In this document: positions 32,477 through 43,291 of the stretch, in pieces | Layout of the letters: each line of letters opens with the position of its first letter | How positions within the stretch are numbered: the first letter of the stretch is position 1 | Source of the DNA: Actinophytocola oryzae | GTDB taxonomy: Bacteria > Actinomycetota > Actinomycetes > Mycobacteriales > Pseudonocardiaceae | Length of the DNA: 64,000 nt | Reading direction: 5' to 3' | NCBI RefSeq assembly: GCF_004364325.1 | Contig: NZ_SOCP01000003.1 | Span: 713,763-777,762 of the forward strand | The notes under the pieces: generated by a model | Seen by the model: the letters and a program-made list of their open reading frames with translations, nothing else | Databases searched by the model: none | What the model was told of the DNA's origin: nothing | Made by a program: the position numbers and the translations under genes

Positions 32477-35400
32477 GTGCGCAGAGTCGGATTTGGTGTG
32501 GTCGCGCTGGGCTTGGTGTTCGCCACCACGCCCGCTGTCCACGCCAACCCCCTGTCCACGAAGGAGTCACCCGACCGTCAGATCACCCTCCTCACCGGCG
32601 ACCGCGTGGTCGTCGACAACGGCCGGGCGCGGCAGGTCATCCCCGGCCGGGGCCGCGACGGCATGGCATTCTCGGTCCACCGGACGGCCGACCACCTGTA
32701 CGTCATCCCGGCCGACGCGCTGCGTGCCGTCGCGTCGGGGCAGGTCGACCGGCGGCTCTTCGACATCAGGACCCTGACCGACTTCGGCTACGCCGGACGC
32801 GACACCGTCCCGCTCATCGTCACCGGTTCCGGTGCGACAAGGGTTGCCGCCGAAGGGAGAACGCTGTCGAGCATCGACGGCGTCGCCTACGACGCCGCGA
32901 AGGGCGACGCCTGGCGCACACTCACCACGACCCGCGGGGTGAGCCGGATCTGGCTCGACGGCAAGAGAAAGGCCGTCCTGGACCACAGCGTCCCGCAGAT
33001 CGGCGCGCCTGCTGCCTGGGCGGCGGGCTACACGGGCGCGGGCGTGAAGGTCGCGGTGATCGACACCGGCGTCGACCAGACCCACCCCGACCTCGCGAAC
33101 CAACAGCTCGCGGAGGCCAACTTCTCTGGTACACCGGACAACGCAGACCACTACGGCCACGGCACGCACGTCGCCTCGATCGTCGCGGGCACCGGCGCGA
33201 AGTCCGGCGGCAGGTACCGGGGCGTCGCGGACGGTGCGGGGATCCTGGATGCGAAGGTGCTGGACGACAACGGCTCCGGGCAGGACTCGTGGATCATCGC
33301 GGGCATGGAGTGGGCGGTCGAGCAGGGCGCGGACATCGCGAACCTGAGCCTCGGCGGCACGGACACCCCGGAGATCGACCCGCTGGAGGAGGCCGTCAAC
33401 GAGCTGTCGGCCAGTTCCGGCACGCTGTTCGTGGTCGCGGCGGGCAACTCCTTCGGCGATGGCACGATCGGCTCGCCGGGCAGCGCGGACGCCGCCCTCA
33501 CCGTCGGCGCCGTCGACCGCGAGGACGAGCTGGCCGACTTCTCCAGCCGTGGGCCGAGGGTCGGCGACGGCGCGATCAAGCCGGACGTCACCGCACCGGG
33601 TGTGGACATCGTGGCGGCACTGCACTCCGACGGCACGGTCGGCGAACCGGTCGAGCCCGGCTACACGGCGCTGTCCGGCACCTCCATGGCCACCCCGCAC
33701 GTCGCGGGCGCGGCTGCGCTGCTCGCACAGCAGCACCCGGACTACACGGGGCAGCAGCTGAAGGAGCTGCTGTCCGCGTCCGCGAGCCCGCACGCCGACC
33801 TGACCGCGTTCCAGCAGGGCGCCGGCCGGATCGACGTGGCGCGGGCGATCACCCAGACCGTGACGACCGACCCCGCGAACGTCAGCATCGGCAAGGTCGA
33901 GTGGCCGCACGACGACGACGTGCCCGTCACCAGGTCCGTGACGTACACCAACGACGGGGACGCGGCCGTCACGCTCGCGCTGTCGCTCGACACGACCGCG
34001 CCGCAGGGCATGTTCTCGCTCGGCGCGGACGAGGTCACCGTCCCGGCAGGCGGCACGGCAGAGGTGCAGGTCACCGCCGACGCAGGCGCAGGCGAGGCCG
34101 ACGGGTACTTCTCGGCCGCGGTAGTCGCGACCGAGGGCGACTCCGTGACCCGCACCCCGGTCGCGCTCGACCGCGAGGTGGAGAGCTACGACCTCACCAT
34201 CGACTCGATCGACGCGACCGGCGCGCCCGCGAGCGGGTACAACATGCTCGTCGTCGGCCTGGACAACTCGACGTTCCAGGCGCCGTACGACGAGGACGGC
34301 AGCGTCACCCTGCGGCTGCCGAAGGGCCAGTACCTGATCGACGACATCGTGTCGACGGCAGGCGGCGAGGACCGGTCCTACGGCCTGCTGGTGCAGCCGG
34401 TCCTGGTGCTGGACGAGGACACGGCGGTCACGTTCGACGCGCGGACCGCGAAGCCGGTCAGGGTGACCCCGCCTGCCGAGGCGACCCTCTCGATAGCCGA
34501 CCTCGGCTACTCGATGGTCACCGACATCGGCAGCATGTCCTCGGCGTTCCTCACCGACGACCTCGGGCTCGTGAACACCGCGCACGTCGGCGCGCCGGTG
34601 CCGGGGACCGCGTTCACCGGCAAGGTCAACACCCAGTGGACCGGCGCCGACGGGTCGTTCTACGGCCTGGCGTGGTTCCCGCACGGCACGATGCCGACCG
34701 GGTTCAGCAAGGTGGTGACGGATGCGGAGCTCGCGACCGTGACCTCGGAGCTCGGAGCGACGACACCGGACCGCACCGGCGGCAAGGTGTCGTTCCCGTT
34801 CCCCGCCGAGGGCGACGGTTTCGTGTTCGGCGTGGCGGAGGAGGTCACGCTGCCCGGCAAGCGCGTCGAGCACCTGACGACCGACGGCGTGCGGTGGCAG
34901 GGCCAGCTGACGCAGAACGACGGCGAGAAGGTCGAGGCGCAGCTGACGTCGCCGTTCGAGAGCTACCAGGCGGGCGTGTCGTACGTGCGGCCGTTCAACC
35001 ACGCCGTCTTCGGCCCGACGATGACCGACGACGGCTTCCCCGGCGGCTGGGTGTACCGGGTGGGTGACCAGCTGGTCGTGTCGCCCGCGCTGTACGGCGA
35101 CAAGGCGGGCAACGCGGGCCAGTCGGTGCTGTCCTCGGCGAAGTTCGAGCTGTACCGCGACGGTCAGCCGATCGCGTCCGGCGACCAGGCGGGCGGCAGC
35201 GCCGAGGTGCCGAAGCAGGACGGCGAGTACCGGGCGGTGGTCACGACGACACGGCCACGCGAGGTGTTCGGGCTGAGCACCGGCGTGACGGTGGCGTGGA
35301 CGTTCCACTCGTCCTATGTGGACGACGAGACGGTCGTGCCGCTGCCGGTGTCGGCGATCCGGTTCACCCCGGACCTGGACGCCGCGAACTCCGCGCAGGC

Positions 35401-35656
35401 GGGGGTGCGGTTCCTGGTGCCCGTGTGGTTGCAGCACAACGGGACCGGCGCGGTCGACCGGCCACGCACGCTGTCCGTCGAGGCCTCGTACGACGAGGGG
35501 GCGACGTGGCAGGAGGTCGAGACGCCCATGAACATGGTGGCGCAGCTCGACCATCCGGCCGACGCCGCGTCCGTGTCACTGCGGGCGACCGCGACCGACG
35601 CGGCCGGGAACTCGGTGACGCAGACCGTGATCCGGGCCTACACGCTGCGGAAGTGA
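32477..35656 (+). CDS. secreted subtilisin-family (S8) serine protease
   Basis: The 1059-aa protein has a signal peptide (MRRVGFGVVALGLVFATTPA), a propeptide-like region to ~165, and an S8 catalytic domain with VAVIDTGVDQTHPDL (Asp196), YGHGTHVASI (His228), the oxyanion Asn in VVAAGNSFGDG and ALSGTSMATPHVAG (Ser403). About 600 C-terminal residues are beta-rich domains that probably bind substrate or wall. GGAGG lies six bases before the GTG start. Divergence from the glucanase suggests joint deployment against complex substrates. The 3' end overlaps the convergent phosphodiesterase gene by 19 bp. Confidence 0.93.
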   Translation: MRRVGFGVVALGLVFATTPAVHANPLSTKESPDRQITLLTGDRVVVDNGRARQVIPGRGRDGMAFSVHRTADHLYVIPADALRAVASGQVDRRLFDIRTLTDFGYAGRDTVPLIVTGSGATRVAAEGRTLSSIDGVAYDAAKGDAWRTLTTTRGVSRIWLDGKRKAVLDHSVPQIGAPAAWAAGYTGAGVKVAVIDTGVDQTHPDLANQQLAEANFSGTPDNADHYGHGTHVASIVAGTGAKSGGRYRGVADGAGILDAKVLDDNGSGQDSWIIAGMEWAVEQGADIANLSLGGTDTPEIDPLEEAVNELSASSGTLFVVAAGNSFGDGTIGSPGSADAALTVGAVDREDELADFSSRGPRVGDGAIKPDVTAPGVDIVAALHSDGTVGEPVEPGYTALSGTSMATPHVAGAAALLAQQHPDYTGQQLKELLSASASPHADLTAFQQGAGRIDVARAITQTVTTDPANVSIGKVEWPHDDDVPVTRSVTYTNDGDAAVTLALSLDTTAPQGMFSLGADEVTVPAGGTAEVQVTADAGAGEADGYFSAAVVATEGDSVTRTPVALDREVESYDLTIDSIDATGAPASGYNMLVVGLDNSTFQAPYDEDGSVTLRLPKGQYLIDDIVSTAGGEDRSYGLLVQPVLVLDEDTAVTFDARTAKPVRVTPPAEATLSIADLGYSMVTDIGSMSSAFLTDDLGLVNTAHVGAPVPGTAFTGKVNTQWTGADGSFYGLAWFPHGTMPTGFSKVVTDAELATVTSELGATTPDRTGGKVSFPFPAEGDGFVFGVAEEVTLPGKRVEHLTTDGVRWQGQLTQNDGEKVEAQLTSPFESYQAGVSYVRPFNHAVFGPTMTDDGFPGGWVYRVGDQLVVSPALYGDKAGNAGQSVLSSAKFELYRDGQPIASGDQAGGSAEVPKQDGEYRAVVTTTRPREVFGLSTGVTVAWTFHSSYVDDETVVPLPVSAIRFTPDLDAANSAQAGVRFLVPVWLQHNGTGAVDRPRTLSVEASYDEGATWQEVETPMNMVAQLDHPADAASVSLRATATDAAGNSVTQTVIRAYTLRK

Positions 35657-36387
35657 GTGACCAGCCCTCGGTCGTCGACCACGTGGAAGGCGACCGAGGG
35701 CGGTAGGTCGTAGTCGAAGATCCCTTCGCTCTCGAACGGGAGCACGAGAGTCGAGACCACGCCGGGCGCCACGACCAGTGGCCGCCCGGCGAAGGTCGTC
35801 ACCGCCGCGGTGTGCGCGTGTCCACAGAGGACGGCGAGCACATTGTCGCGCAGCACCTCCGCCAGCTGGTCCTCGTTGCGCAGCCTGATGCCGTCGATGA
35901 ACGGATGATGCAGGACCACCGGCGGGTGGTGGAGGCAGACCAGCACCGGGCCCTCGGCATCGGCGAGAACCCTGTCCAGCCAGGCCAGCGTGGAGTCGTC
36001 GAGCAGACCGGGGTTCTGGCGGGGGATCGTGGAGTCGCACATCGCGATCGTCAGCCCGGCCGGCCGGTGGACGTCGTTGACAGCCGCGCCGCGATCGTCC
36101 TGCACCTCCAACAGGTGCGCCTGGTAGTTGACGCGGTCGTCGTGGTTGCCGGGGCAGGTGAGCACCGGGAACCGCAGTGTGGCGAGGAGTTCGCGGGCCG
36201 TCCGGTACTCGTCCGGCGTGCCGTGGTCGGCGATGTCGCCGGTGACGAGCACGCCGTCGAGGCCGCCCTGCAGTGTGTTGAGGTGGTCGATCACCCGCTG
36301 GGCCCGGTGGAGCGCGCGGACGCCGCCGTCACCGTCGTGGTCCTTCCCGATGTGCAGGTCGCTGATGTGGGCGAGCGTCGCGGTCAT
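35638..36387 (-). CDS. calcineurin-type metallophosphoesterase (CpdA-like)
   Basis: The 249-aa enzyme shows all five metallophosphoesterase blocks: LAHISDLHIG, LVTGDIADHG, CPGNHDDR, CLHHPPV and LCGHAH. This matches class III cyclic-nucleotide phosphodiesterases of the CpdA/Rv0805 type, so 2',3'- or 3',5'-cAMP is the likely substrate. The start is ATG 36385-36387, two bases after the stop of the CoA-transferase gene, indicating one operon. Confidence 0.88.
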   Translation of the reverse strand: MTATLAHISDLHIGKDHDGDGGVRALHRAQRVIDHLNTLQGGLDGVLVTGDIADHGTPDEYRTARELLATLRFPVLTCPGNHDDRVNYQAHLLEVQDDRGAAVNDVHRPAGLTIAMCDSTIPRQNPGLLDDSTLAWLDRVLADAEGPVLVCLHHPPVVLHHPFIDGIRLRNEDQLAEVLRDNVLAVLCGHAHTAAVTTFAGRPLVVAPGVVSTLVLPFESEGIFDYDLPPSVAFHVVDDRGLVTHFRSV

Positions 36388-36389
36388 CG

Positions 36390-37619
36390 TCACCACCAGG
36401 TGGCCGGGTCGCGGCCGGGTTTGCGGGGGCCGGGGAGGTCGACCGACGCGTGCGGGACGCGCAGGTGCGTGAGGCGGCCGAAGTCGCTGGCGGTCTCGGT
36501 CAGCCATGGCGTGGGGTCGACCTCGGCCACGTCGCCGTCGTCCTGCCTGCCCAGGTCGTGCAGCCATTCCCCCGTCCTGGCGAGGGACAGCCTGAGGTGC
36601 CACGAGCCGCCCTCGGTCGCGCGGCGCCGCAGTGCGGTCATGACGGCCTGCGCGGCGAGCCAGCCGGTGCCGTGGTCGAGTGCCTGCGCGGGCAGCGGGC
36701 GGGGCCGGTCGAGACCAGCGTGTGCCGCGATGCCGCACGACATCTGCACGATGCTGTCGAACCCGCGCCGCGACCGCCACGGACCGGTGTGGCCGTAGGC
36801 GTCGATGCTGACCACGATGACGCCCGGCCTCATCACCGCCAGGTCGGCGGGGCCGAAGCCCTTGCGGGCCAACGACTCCGGGCGGAACGACTCGATGACC
36901 ACGTCCGCGCCCGCCACCAGCGCGCGAAGCTCGTCGCCGAGGTCGGCGATGCACTGGCGCTTGCCGAAGTCGGTGTCGCGCACCAGGTCCAGGAGCACGG
37001 GCCACTGCGGCGGGGTGACGTGCAGGACGTCGGCACCGTGCGCGGCGAGGACCCGCCCGCACACCGGCCCCGCGATGACGTGGGTGAGGTCGAGGACCCG
37101 CACACCGGCCAGTGGCACGTCCGCCGGGGCGAGGGGCGCCGGTGATGCGTCGCCGAGCAGCTCCCTGGCCACCAACGGTTCCTCGCGGATCGCGGCGCCG
37201 GGGCCGGTGGTGAGCCAGTCCTCGCGGGTGCGCATCGCGCCTGCCGCACCGCCTTCGGCCAGTACCACGTCCTCCACCTCGACGGCAGGCCTGCGGGCCA
37301 CCTCGGGTGTCGGGTCGGCGCCGAGTGCCCTGCGGATCGCCGCCGCGTGGTGCGGGTAGTTGCCGTGCAGGCGGACCCAGCCGTCCGCCGCCCGGTAGTC
37401 ACCGGAGAGCGGCGCCCACAGCGGGCGCGGTGCCTCGCCGACGACCCTGGTATGCCGCTCGCTGCGGAACGCCTCCGCCGCATGTCCGATGTGGACGGTG
37501 AACGGCGTCGGCCGCCCACCCCGCACCGACAGCAGCGAGTGCGCGGCGGTCGTGGCCATCGCCACACACGTCGCGGCCATCTCGGCCACCCGATAAGGGC
37601 CGGGGAGTACGGCGGCCAT
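36390..37619 (-). CDS. CaiB/BaiF-type CoA transferase
   Basis: The 409-aa protein has the family signature LAGVRVLDLTHVIAGPVCGR with LAAHGADVLHVTPP, but near residue 170 rather than at the N-terminus. The segment APLSGDYRAADGWVRLHGNY, normally from the second domain, comes first. This swapped layout occurs in a known subgroup. It would transfer CoA between carboxylic acids; the substrate is unknown. Its ATG shares its A with the TAA of chdC (TAATG), tying it to the haem operon. Confidence 0.82.
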   Translation of the reverse strand: MAAVLPGPYRVAEMAATCVAMATTAAHSLLSVRGGRPTPFTVHIGHAAEAFRSERHTRVVGEAPRPLWAPLSGDYRAADGWVRLHGNYPHHAAAIRRALGADPTPEVARRPAVEVEDVVLAEGGAAGAMRTREDWLTTGPGAAIREEPLVARELLGDASPAPLAPADVPLAGVRVLDLTHVIAGPVCGRVLAAHGADVLHVTPPQWPVLLDLVRDTDFGKRQCIADLGDELRALVAGADVVIESFRPESLARKGFGPADLAVMRPGVIVVSIDAYGHTGPWRSRRGFDSIVQMSCGIAAHAGLDRPRPLPAQALDHGTGWLAAQAVMTALRRRATEGGSWHLRLSLARTGEWLHDLGRQDDGDVAEVDPTPWLTETASDFGRLTHLRVPHASVDLPGPRKPGRDPATWW

Positions 37620-38311
37620 TACGGCAGGTTCGCCACCAGCTCGGTCGGGGCGACCTTCGTGCCGGTGTAGAAGGGGATCTCGTCACGCACGTGCCTGCGG
37701 GTCTCGCTGCCGCGCAGGTGCCGCATCAGGTCGACGATCCGGTGCAGCTCGTCGGCCTCGAAGGCCAGCATCCACTCGTAGTCGCCGAGCGCGAACGACG
37801 CCACAGTGTTGGCACGCACGTCCGGGTAGTCCCGTGCCATCTGACCGTGCTCGGCGAGCATCTTGCGCCGCTCCTCGTCCGGGAGCAGGTACCACTCGTA
37901 GGACCGCACGAACGGGTACACGCACACGTACTTCCGCGACGGCTCGCCCGCCAGGAACGCCGGCACGTGGCTCTTGTTGAACTCCGCGGGCCGGTGCAGC
38001 GCGACCTGGCTCCACACGGGCACCGACGCACGCCCGAGCGCGGTGTGGCGGAAGCCCGCGTACGCGGCCTGCACCTGCTCGATCTCCTCGGAGTGCCACC
38101 AGATCATGTAGTCGGCGTCGGCACGCAGCCCCGCCACGTCGTACACCCCTCGGACCACGACGCCCTTGCCTTCCAGGCTGTCGAGGTACTCCCGCGCCTC
38201 GGTGCCCGCGGCTTCCCGGTCGTCGCCGAGACGGCCGGGTTCGGCGCGGAACACCGACCACATGGTGTAGCGGATCGTGTCGTTGAGCTCGGCGTAGTTC
38301 AGGCGGGCCAT
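37619..38311 (-). CDS. chdC: coproheme decarboxylase (H2O2-dependent haem synthase)
   Basis: The 230-aa protein is ChdC/HemQ, which oxidatively decarboxylates coproheme to haem b, the last step of the actinobacterial coproporphyrin pathway. Typical segments are [58 protein letters not shown] with [20 protein letters not shown], and [20 protein letters not shown]. The active-site Tyr ([10 protein letters not shown]) and proximal His ([13 protein letters not shown] region) are where expected. It lies 16 bp after cgoX. Confidence 0.95.
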   Translation of the reverse strand: MARLNYAELNDTIRYTMWSVFRAEPGRLGDDREAAGTEAREYLDSLEGKGVVVRGVYDVAGLRADADYMIWWHSEEIEQVQAAYAGFRHTALGRASVPVWSQVALHRPAEFNKSHVPAFLAGEPSRKYVCVYPFVRSYEWYLLPDEERRKMLAEHGQMARDYPDVRANTVASFALGDYEWMLAFEADELHRIVDLMRHLRGSETRRHVRDEIPFYTGTKVAPTELVANLP

Positions 38312-38327
38312 GAGGCCATACTGCCAG

Positions 38328-39722
38328 CTACTCCTCGACTCGCAGCTGTGCGACCACTCGCTCCGCGGCGGCCGTGGCGGTCCTCACACAGGCGGGGACC
38401 CCGACGCCGCGGAACGTCGCCCCCGCGACGGCGAGCCCCGGCACCGCGGCGACGGCCCGCTCGATCTCGGCCACCAGCGCGGCGTGCCCGACCCCGTACT
38501 GCGGCAGACCGCCACCCCACTTGGTGACCGTCCAGGCCACGGGTTTCGCGTCGACGCCGGACAGCTCGGCGAGGTCGGCCAGCACGTCGGCGAGCAGTGC
38601 GTCCTCGTCACGCCGGAGCGTGTGCTCCTCGCCGACCCGCCCGACCGACGCCCGCAGCCGCACGCGGTCGCCACCCCACTTGCGACTCGTGTACGTGAAG
38701 GCCTTGGCCGTGAACGGTGTGCCGTCGCGGTGGTGCTCCCCCACCGCGAGCAGGACGCCACTCGACTCGGGCAGCGACACCTCCGGCGGCAGGACCATCG
38801 AGACGACGGCCATGGACCCCAGGGCCACGCTTCCGTAGGCGGCACTGGCGTCGGGGACGATCTCGTCGAGAAGCCTCCGTGCCGAGGGCGGCGGCACCGC
38901 GAGCACCACGGCATCGGCCTCGAGGAACTCCGGCCCGGGCACGGACCCGACCTCGATCCGCCACCCGTCCGTCGTGCGGGTGAGCTTGCGGACGGTCGTG
39001 TTCAGTCGGGTCTGCGCACCGGACTGGCGGGCCAGCTCGTCGATCAGCACCCGCATGCCGCCCCGCAGCGCCCCGAAGACCGGCTTGGGCGGCCCGTCGG
39101 ACGACGCGGGCAGCAGGCGGGAGGCTGCGGCGGTCAGGGACCCGGTCTCGTCGAGGGCCTTGACCAGCGCAGGCATGGTGGCGCGCAGGCCGAGGAGGTC
39201 GGCCCGGCCCGCATAGACCCCGGCGAGCAGCGGCTCGACCAGGTGGTCGACCACCTCGCGGCCCATCCGCTCGGTCAGCAGCTCACCGACCGAGGCGTCC
39301 TCGTCCGACGCCAGCCGCAGCGGCGGCAGCGACGACTCCCCGGCCACCTTCTCGACGCCGCCAGGGGAGAGCACGTCACGGACGGCGTCCGGTCCGGCAG
39401 GCACGCCGAGGAAGGTCCGCCTGGGCAGCGAAACCGTCGCACCGCCCGCGTGGATCGTCGCCGCGGCGCGTTCCGGGTGCACCAGCCTGTCACCGAGACC
39501 CAGCTCGGCCACCAGATCAAGCGCCGCGGGGTCCCGCACGACGAACGCCTCGGCGCCGACATCGGTAGGCACACCGTCGAGGTCGAGCGTGCGCAGCTTC
39601 CCGCCGAGCCGGTCGGACTGCTCCAGCACTGTCAGTCGCACAGAAGGACCCAGCAGGCCACGAAGGCGGTAGGCGGTAGTGAGCCCGGAGACGCCCCCAC
39701 CGACGACGACTACGTGAGTCAC
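38328..39722 (-). CDS. hemG: coproporphyrinogen III/protoporphyrinogen oxidase
   Basis: The 464-aa FAD oxidase (HemY/CgoX type) has [45 protein letters not shown] and the C-terminal [18 protein letters not shown]. With chdC downstream, it most likely oxidises coproporphyrinogen III. GTG 39720-39722 is preceded by GGGGAGGCGAGG; a longer frame to 39803 is not supported. It sits between hemE and chdC in the order typical of actinobacteria. Confidence 0.93.
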   Translation of the reverse strand: MTHVVVVGGGVSGLTTAYRLRGLLGPSVRLTVLEQSDRLGGKLRTLDLDGVPTDVGAEAFVVRDPAALDLVAELGLGDRLVHPERAAATIHAGGATVSLPRRTFLGVPAGPDAVRDVLSPGGVEKVAGESSLPPLRLASDEDASVGELLTERMGREVVDHLVEPLLAGVYAGRADLLGLRATMPALVKALDETGSLTAAASRLLPASSDGPPKPVFGALRGGMRVLIDELARQSGAQTRLNTTVRKLTRTTDGWRIEVGSVPGPEFLEADAVVLAVPPPSARRLLDEIVPDASAAYGSVALGSMAVVSMVLPPEVSLPESSGVLLAVGEHHRDGTPFTAKAFTYTSRKWGGDRVRLRASVGRVGEEHTLRRDEDALLADVLADLAELSGVDAKPVAWTVTKWGGGLPQYGVGHAALVAEIERAVAAVPGLAVAGATFRGVGVPACVRTATAAAERVVAQLRVEE

Positions 39723-39810
39723 AGCCTCGCCTCCCCGGCTCCGGCGCTCCGGAACGCTCCGCAGGCTCGGCGACGCCGTGAATGTCGATGGTTCGCTCCG
39801 CAAACTCCGC

Positions 39811-40875
39811 TCACGGTTCGAGGCTATGCACCAGCTCGACCACTCGCGTCAGCACGTCCGGGTTCGTGTCCGGCAGCACGCCGTGGCCGAGGTTGAAGAT
39901 GTGGCCGCCGGCGGCCTTCCCCTCCGCGTGGATGCGCCGGACCTCGGCGTCGACCACGTCGAAGTCGGCCATCAGCACCGCCGGGTCCAGGTTGCCCTGC
40001 AGTACCGGGTTCGGTGCGCCGTTCGCCGACAGCCTGCGTGCCGCCTCGTCGAGCGGCAGCCGCCAGTCGACGCCGACGACATCCGCCCCCGCCTCACGCA
40101 TGGCGGGCAACAGCTCGCTCGTGCCGACACCGAAGTGGATGCGTGGCACGCCCGCGTCGGCCAGTGCGCCGAGCACCGACGCCGAGTGCGGCAGCACCAG
40201 CTCGCGGTAGTCCCGCTCCGAAAGCGCGCCTGCCCAGGAGTCGAACAGCTGCACCGCCTGGACACCCGCCGCGATCTGGACCTCGATGAACTCGCGGGTG
40301 ATGCCTGCCAGCTTCGTGAGCAGCGCGTGCCAGGTCTGCTTGTCGGAGTGCATCAACGCCTTGGTGCGCTCGTGGTTGCGGCTCGGGCCGCCCTCGATCA
40401 GGTACGACGCGAGGGTGAACGGCGCGCCCGCGAAGCCGATGAGCGGCGTGCGCCCCAGCTCGTCGCGGATCAGCCGGATCGCCTGTGTGATCGGCTCGAA
40501 GCGGTCGCCGGTGTCGGCGGGCAGGGCGTCGACCTGCGCGGCCGTGCGCACCGGCTCCGCGACGACCGGACCGGTGCCGGGCACGATGTCCACGCCGATA
40601 CCCGCCGCGACCAGCGGCACCACGATGTCGCTGAACAGGATCGCGGCGTCGACGTCGTGCCTGCGGACGGGCTGCAGCGTGACCTCGCAGACCATCTCCG
40701 GGTTGAAGCACGCCTCGAGCATCGGCACGCCCTCGCGGAGCTTGCGGTACTCCGGCAGGGACCGGCCCGCCTGCCGCATGAACCAGACGGGGGTGCGGCT
40801 CGGCTTCTCTCCGGCGGCCACGGCGAGAAGTGGCGCGGTGACGTCGCCCTGTGTCCGATGTTCTCCGCTCAGCAT
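39811..40875 (-). CDS. hemE: uroporphyrinogen decarboxylase
   Basis: The 354-aa enzyme makes coproporphyrinogen III from uroporphyrinogen III. Signatures are [20 protein letters not shown] near the N-terminus, [27 protein letters not shown] and [10 protein letters not shown] near the C-terminus. ATG 40873-40875 is chosen over the TTG two codons upstream. It starts the haem gene group; its order with hemG and chdC matches M. tuberculosis Rv2678c-Rv2676c. Confidence 0.95.
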   Translation of the reverse strand: MLSGEHRTQGDVTAPLLAVAAGEKPSRTPVWFMRQAGRSLPEYRKLREGVPMLEACFNPEMVCEVTLQPVRRHDVDAAILFSDIVVPLVAAGIGVDIVPGTGPVVAEPVRTAAQVDALPADTGDRFEPITQAIRLIRDELGRTPLIGFAGAPFTLASYLIEGGPSRNHERTKALMHSDKQTWHALLTKLAGITREFIEVQIAAGVQAVQLFDSWAGALSERDYRELVLPHSASVLGALADAGVPRIHFGVGTSELLPAMREAGADVVGVDWRLPLDEAARRLSANGAPNPVLQGNLDPAVLMADFDVVDAEVRRIHAEGKAAGGHIFNLGHGVLPDTNPDVLTRVVELVHSLEP

Positions 40876-41010
40876 GGGCAAAAGAGTGCCACGCGTGTCT
40901 CCAGGGCGGCTCTCGGGTTGCTTTGATCAACTCTCGGTGTGCACAAGTCCGGACCTACTCCGGCGCGCCGTCCCCACTAGCTGACTCGGGTGGTCCTACA
41001 GTTACGAGTC

Positions 41011-41574
41011 GTGACCAGTACGTCGGGAGCACCCGAACTGTTCACTCGGGCTGTCGCCGCCCTCAAGGGACTGAGGCCACGGCCCGAGTTGCAGCTCGGT
41101 GTCGTTCGCGCTCCCCAACGCCTCGCGCCGTGGGCGTATGCGTTCACCGCGGAGGTCAACGGCCCATCGGACGAGCTCGCCACCGGCAGACTGATCGTGC
41201 TGCACGACCCGGAGGGCCAGGAGGCCTGGGACGGGGTGCTGCGGGTCGTGGCCTACGTGCGGGCGGAGGTCGACGCGGAGCTCGCCGCCGACCCGCTGCT
41301 GCCCGCCGTCGGCTGGTCGTGGCTGACGGACGCGCTGGCGGCCACCGGCGCCGAGTACCGCGCGCTGGGCGGCACCGTGACCGACACCTCGTCCGCCCGC
41401 TTCGGCGACATCGCGGGCCCGGCGAGAACCGACGACCTCGAGCTGCGTGCGTCGTGGACCCCGGTGGACGAGAACCTGGCCCCGCACGGCGAGGCCTTCT
41501 TCGACGTGATGGCCAGTGTCGTGGGCCTGCCGCCGGTCGGTGTGACGCTGTTCAGCCAGCGACAGGGTTTCTGA
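41011..41574 (+). CDS. DUF3000 family protein
   Basis: The 187-aa protein contains ELFTRAVAALKGLRPRPELQ, APWAYAFTAEV and AVGWSWLTDALAATGAEYRA, typical of DUF3000, conserved in actinobacteria between hemE and rnd (Rv2680 position). Its function is unknown. GTG 41011 is 8 bases after a possible -10 TACAGT, suggesting a leaderless message; GTG 40990 is the alternative. Confidence 0.85.
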   Translation: MTSTSGAPELFTRAVAALKGLRPRPELQLGVVRAPQRLAPWAYAFTAEVNGPSDELATGRLIVLHDPEGQEAWDGVLRVVAYVRAEVDAELAADPLLPAVGWSWLTDALAATGAEYRALGGTVTDTSSARFGDIAGPARTDDLELRASWTPVDENLAPHGEAFFDVMASVVGLPPVGVTLFSQRQGF

Positions 41575-41652
41575 GCCGTTCCAGGAGAAAAACCCGGGGA
41601 CGGACTCGTTCGGCCTTGTGTGAACGTGCGCAAGCAAGTACTGGGAGGCGCT

Positions 41653-41832
41653 ATGAGGTCCGATCTCGTGTTCAGCTGGCGGAAATCGAGCCTCAGCAGC
41701 AGTGGCGGTGACTGCGTCGAGCTGGCCGCCGCCGGCGCGGTCCGGGACAGCAAGAACCCGGTCGGCCCGGTTCTGCGGGCAGACCTCCCCGCCCTCATCG
41801 CGGCACTCAAGGCAAACCGTCTGACACGCTGA
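41653..41832 (+). CDS. DUF397 protein, orphan
   Basis: The 59-aa protein MRSDLVFSWRKSSLSSSGGD with CVELA, then VRDSKNPVGPVLR, is a typical DUF397 protein. These usually lie beside an XRE-type helix-turn-helix gene and act with it in development or as a toxin-antitoxin-like pair. No such partner is adjacent here. GGGAGG lies five bases before ATG 41653. Confidence 0.9.
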   Translation: MRSDLVFSWRKSSLSSSGGDCVELAAAGAVRDSKNPVGPVLRADLPALIAALKANRLTR

Positions 41833-41839
41833 GCAGGTG

Positions 41840-41870
41840 CCCTTTCGAGGCGTCCGACGTCTCGAAAGGG
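41840..41870. terminator. bidirectional terminator between convergent genes
   Basis: CCCTTTCGAG-N11-CTCGAAAGGG is a perfect 10-bp stem lying between the DUF397 stop and the dipeptidase stop. Confidence 0.8.
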
Positions 41871-41888
41871 TCCTTCAGTGTCGTGCCG

Positions 41889-43037
41889 TCACGCCTTGGC
41901 GGCGAAGCTCTCCGCATCGGTCAGCGCGCGGAGGACGTTCTCACCCGCCAGCTTGGCGCAGTCCTCCTCCGACCAGCCCCGGTCGAGCAGGGCGGCGAAC
42001 AGGTTCGGGTAGGAGCTGACGTCCTCAAGGCCCACGGGCAGCTCGCCGCAACCGTCGTAGTCGCCGCCGAGCCCGATGTGGTCGATCCCCGCGACGTCGC
42101 GGGCGTGCTCGACGTGCGCGACGACCGCGGCGAGGTCCGTGACGGGCCGGCGCGGGCCGTCCCACGTCTTCGTGAACTCGTCACGCTGGTCGAGGTCCGC
42201 GTGCCTGACCCCGGCCTCGGCCATGGCCGAGCGCAGCGCGCGGTCCCACGCCACCACCTCCGGCGACACGAACGCGGGCACGAACGTGACCATGCAGACC
42301 CCGCCGTTGTCCGGCAGGCGCTCCAGCACGTCGTCCGGCACGTTGCGCGGGTGGTCGGCGACGGCCCGGCACGACGAGTGGCTGAAGATCACCGGGGCCT
42401 GCGCGACGTCCAGCGCGTCCCGCATCGTCGTCGCGGCCACGTGCGACAGGTCGACGAGCATGCCGATCCGGTTCATCTCGCGGACGACCTCGCGACCGAA
42501 GTCGGTCAGACCACCAGCCGCCGGTTCGTCGGTGGCCGAGTCGGCCCACGGGGTGTTGTCGTTGTGGGTGAGTGTCATGTAGCGGACACCGAGCCGGTAG
42601 AGCGCCCTGAGCACGCCGAGCGACTCGTTGATGGAGTGGCCGCCCTCCGCCCCGAGCATCGAGGCGATCCGGCCGTCGGCGAACGCCTCCCTGGCCTCCG
42701 CGGCGGTGCCCACGATTCGCAGTCGCGACGGATACCGCTCGGCTAGGGTGTGGACGAGCTCAGCCTGTTGGATGACCGCCGTGACGGCCTCGTCGCCCGC
42801 GAGCCGACACGGAACGTAAACGGACCAGAACTGCATACCGAGCCCACCCGCCAGCAGCCGGGGGAAGTCCGTGTGCAACCCGGGCTGCGGCTGCTCCAGA
42901 TCGACCTCGGACGCCGCCGACCGTGTCCCGTCGACCTCCGGGAGTGAGCGCAGCGCCCAGGGAAGATCGTTGTGCCCGTCGACCAGAGGGGTGCGTCCGA
43001 GCAAGGCCTGAGCGCGTTCGAAGGATGGACTTGCCAC
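41889..43037 (-). CDS. membrane-dipeptidase-family (M19) zinc peptidase
   Basis: The 382-aa protein has [13 protein letters not shown] (first metal His/Asp), [11 protein letters not shown] with the bridging Glu, [23 protein letters not shown] and [13 protein letters not shown], the full set of M19 renal-dipeptidase motifs. It cleaves dipeptides, including D-residue forms in some members. No export signal is seen, so it is probably cytoplasmic. The start is GTG 43037. Confidence 0.93.
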   Translation of the reverse strand: MASPSFERAQALLGRTPLVDGHNDLPWALRSLPEVDGTRSAASEVDLEQPQPGLHTDFPRLLAGGLGMQFWSVYVPCRLAGDEAVTAVIQQAELVHTLAERYPSRLRIVGTAAEAREAFADGRIASMLGAEGGHSINESLGVLRALYRLGVRYMTLTHNDNTPWADSATDEPAAGGLTDFGREVVREMNRIGMLVDLSHVAATTMRDALDVAQAPVIFSHSSCRAVADHPRNVPDDVLERLPDNGGVCMVTFVPAFVSPEVVAWDRALRSAMAEAGVRHADLDQRDEFTKTWDGPRRPVTDLAAVVAHVEHARDVAGIDHIGLGGDYDGCGELPVGLEDVSSYPNLFAALLDRGWSEEDCAKLAGENVLRALTDAESFAAKA

Positions 43038-43291
43038 TGCCGTGACTCCGTTTCATCGAGTTCCGAGGCATAGACGTTACGTCACCGGACGAGAGTCACC
43101 CGATCGTGTTACATCTGCCCGCCGGAGTGATGTCTCGATTGGATAGATAACGAATTGATCATCCCGCTAACCCGCTTGGGGGGCTAGGCTGCGGACGTCG
43201 ACACCACTTTCGGTCCAATGGCGGCGCGGCTGTTTGGCCGAAGGTCCCGGTGTAGGTCGGGGGGCACGACCGACTCCAGGGAGGTAGTGAC

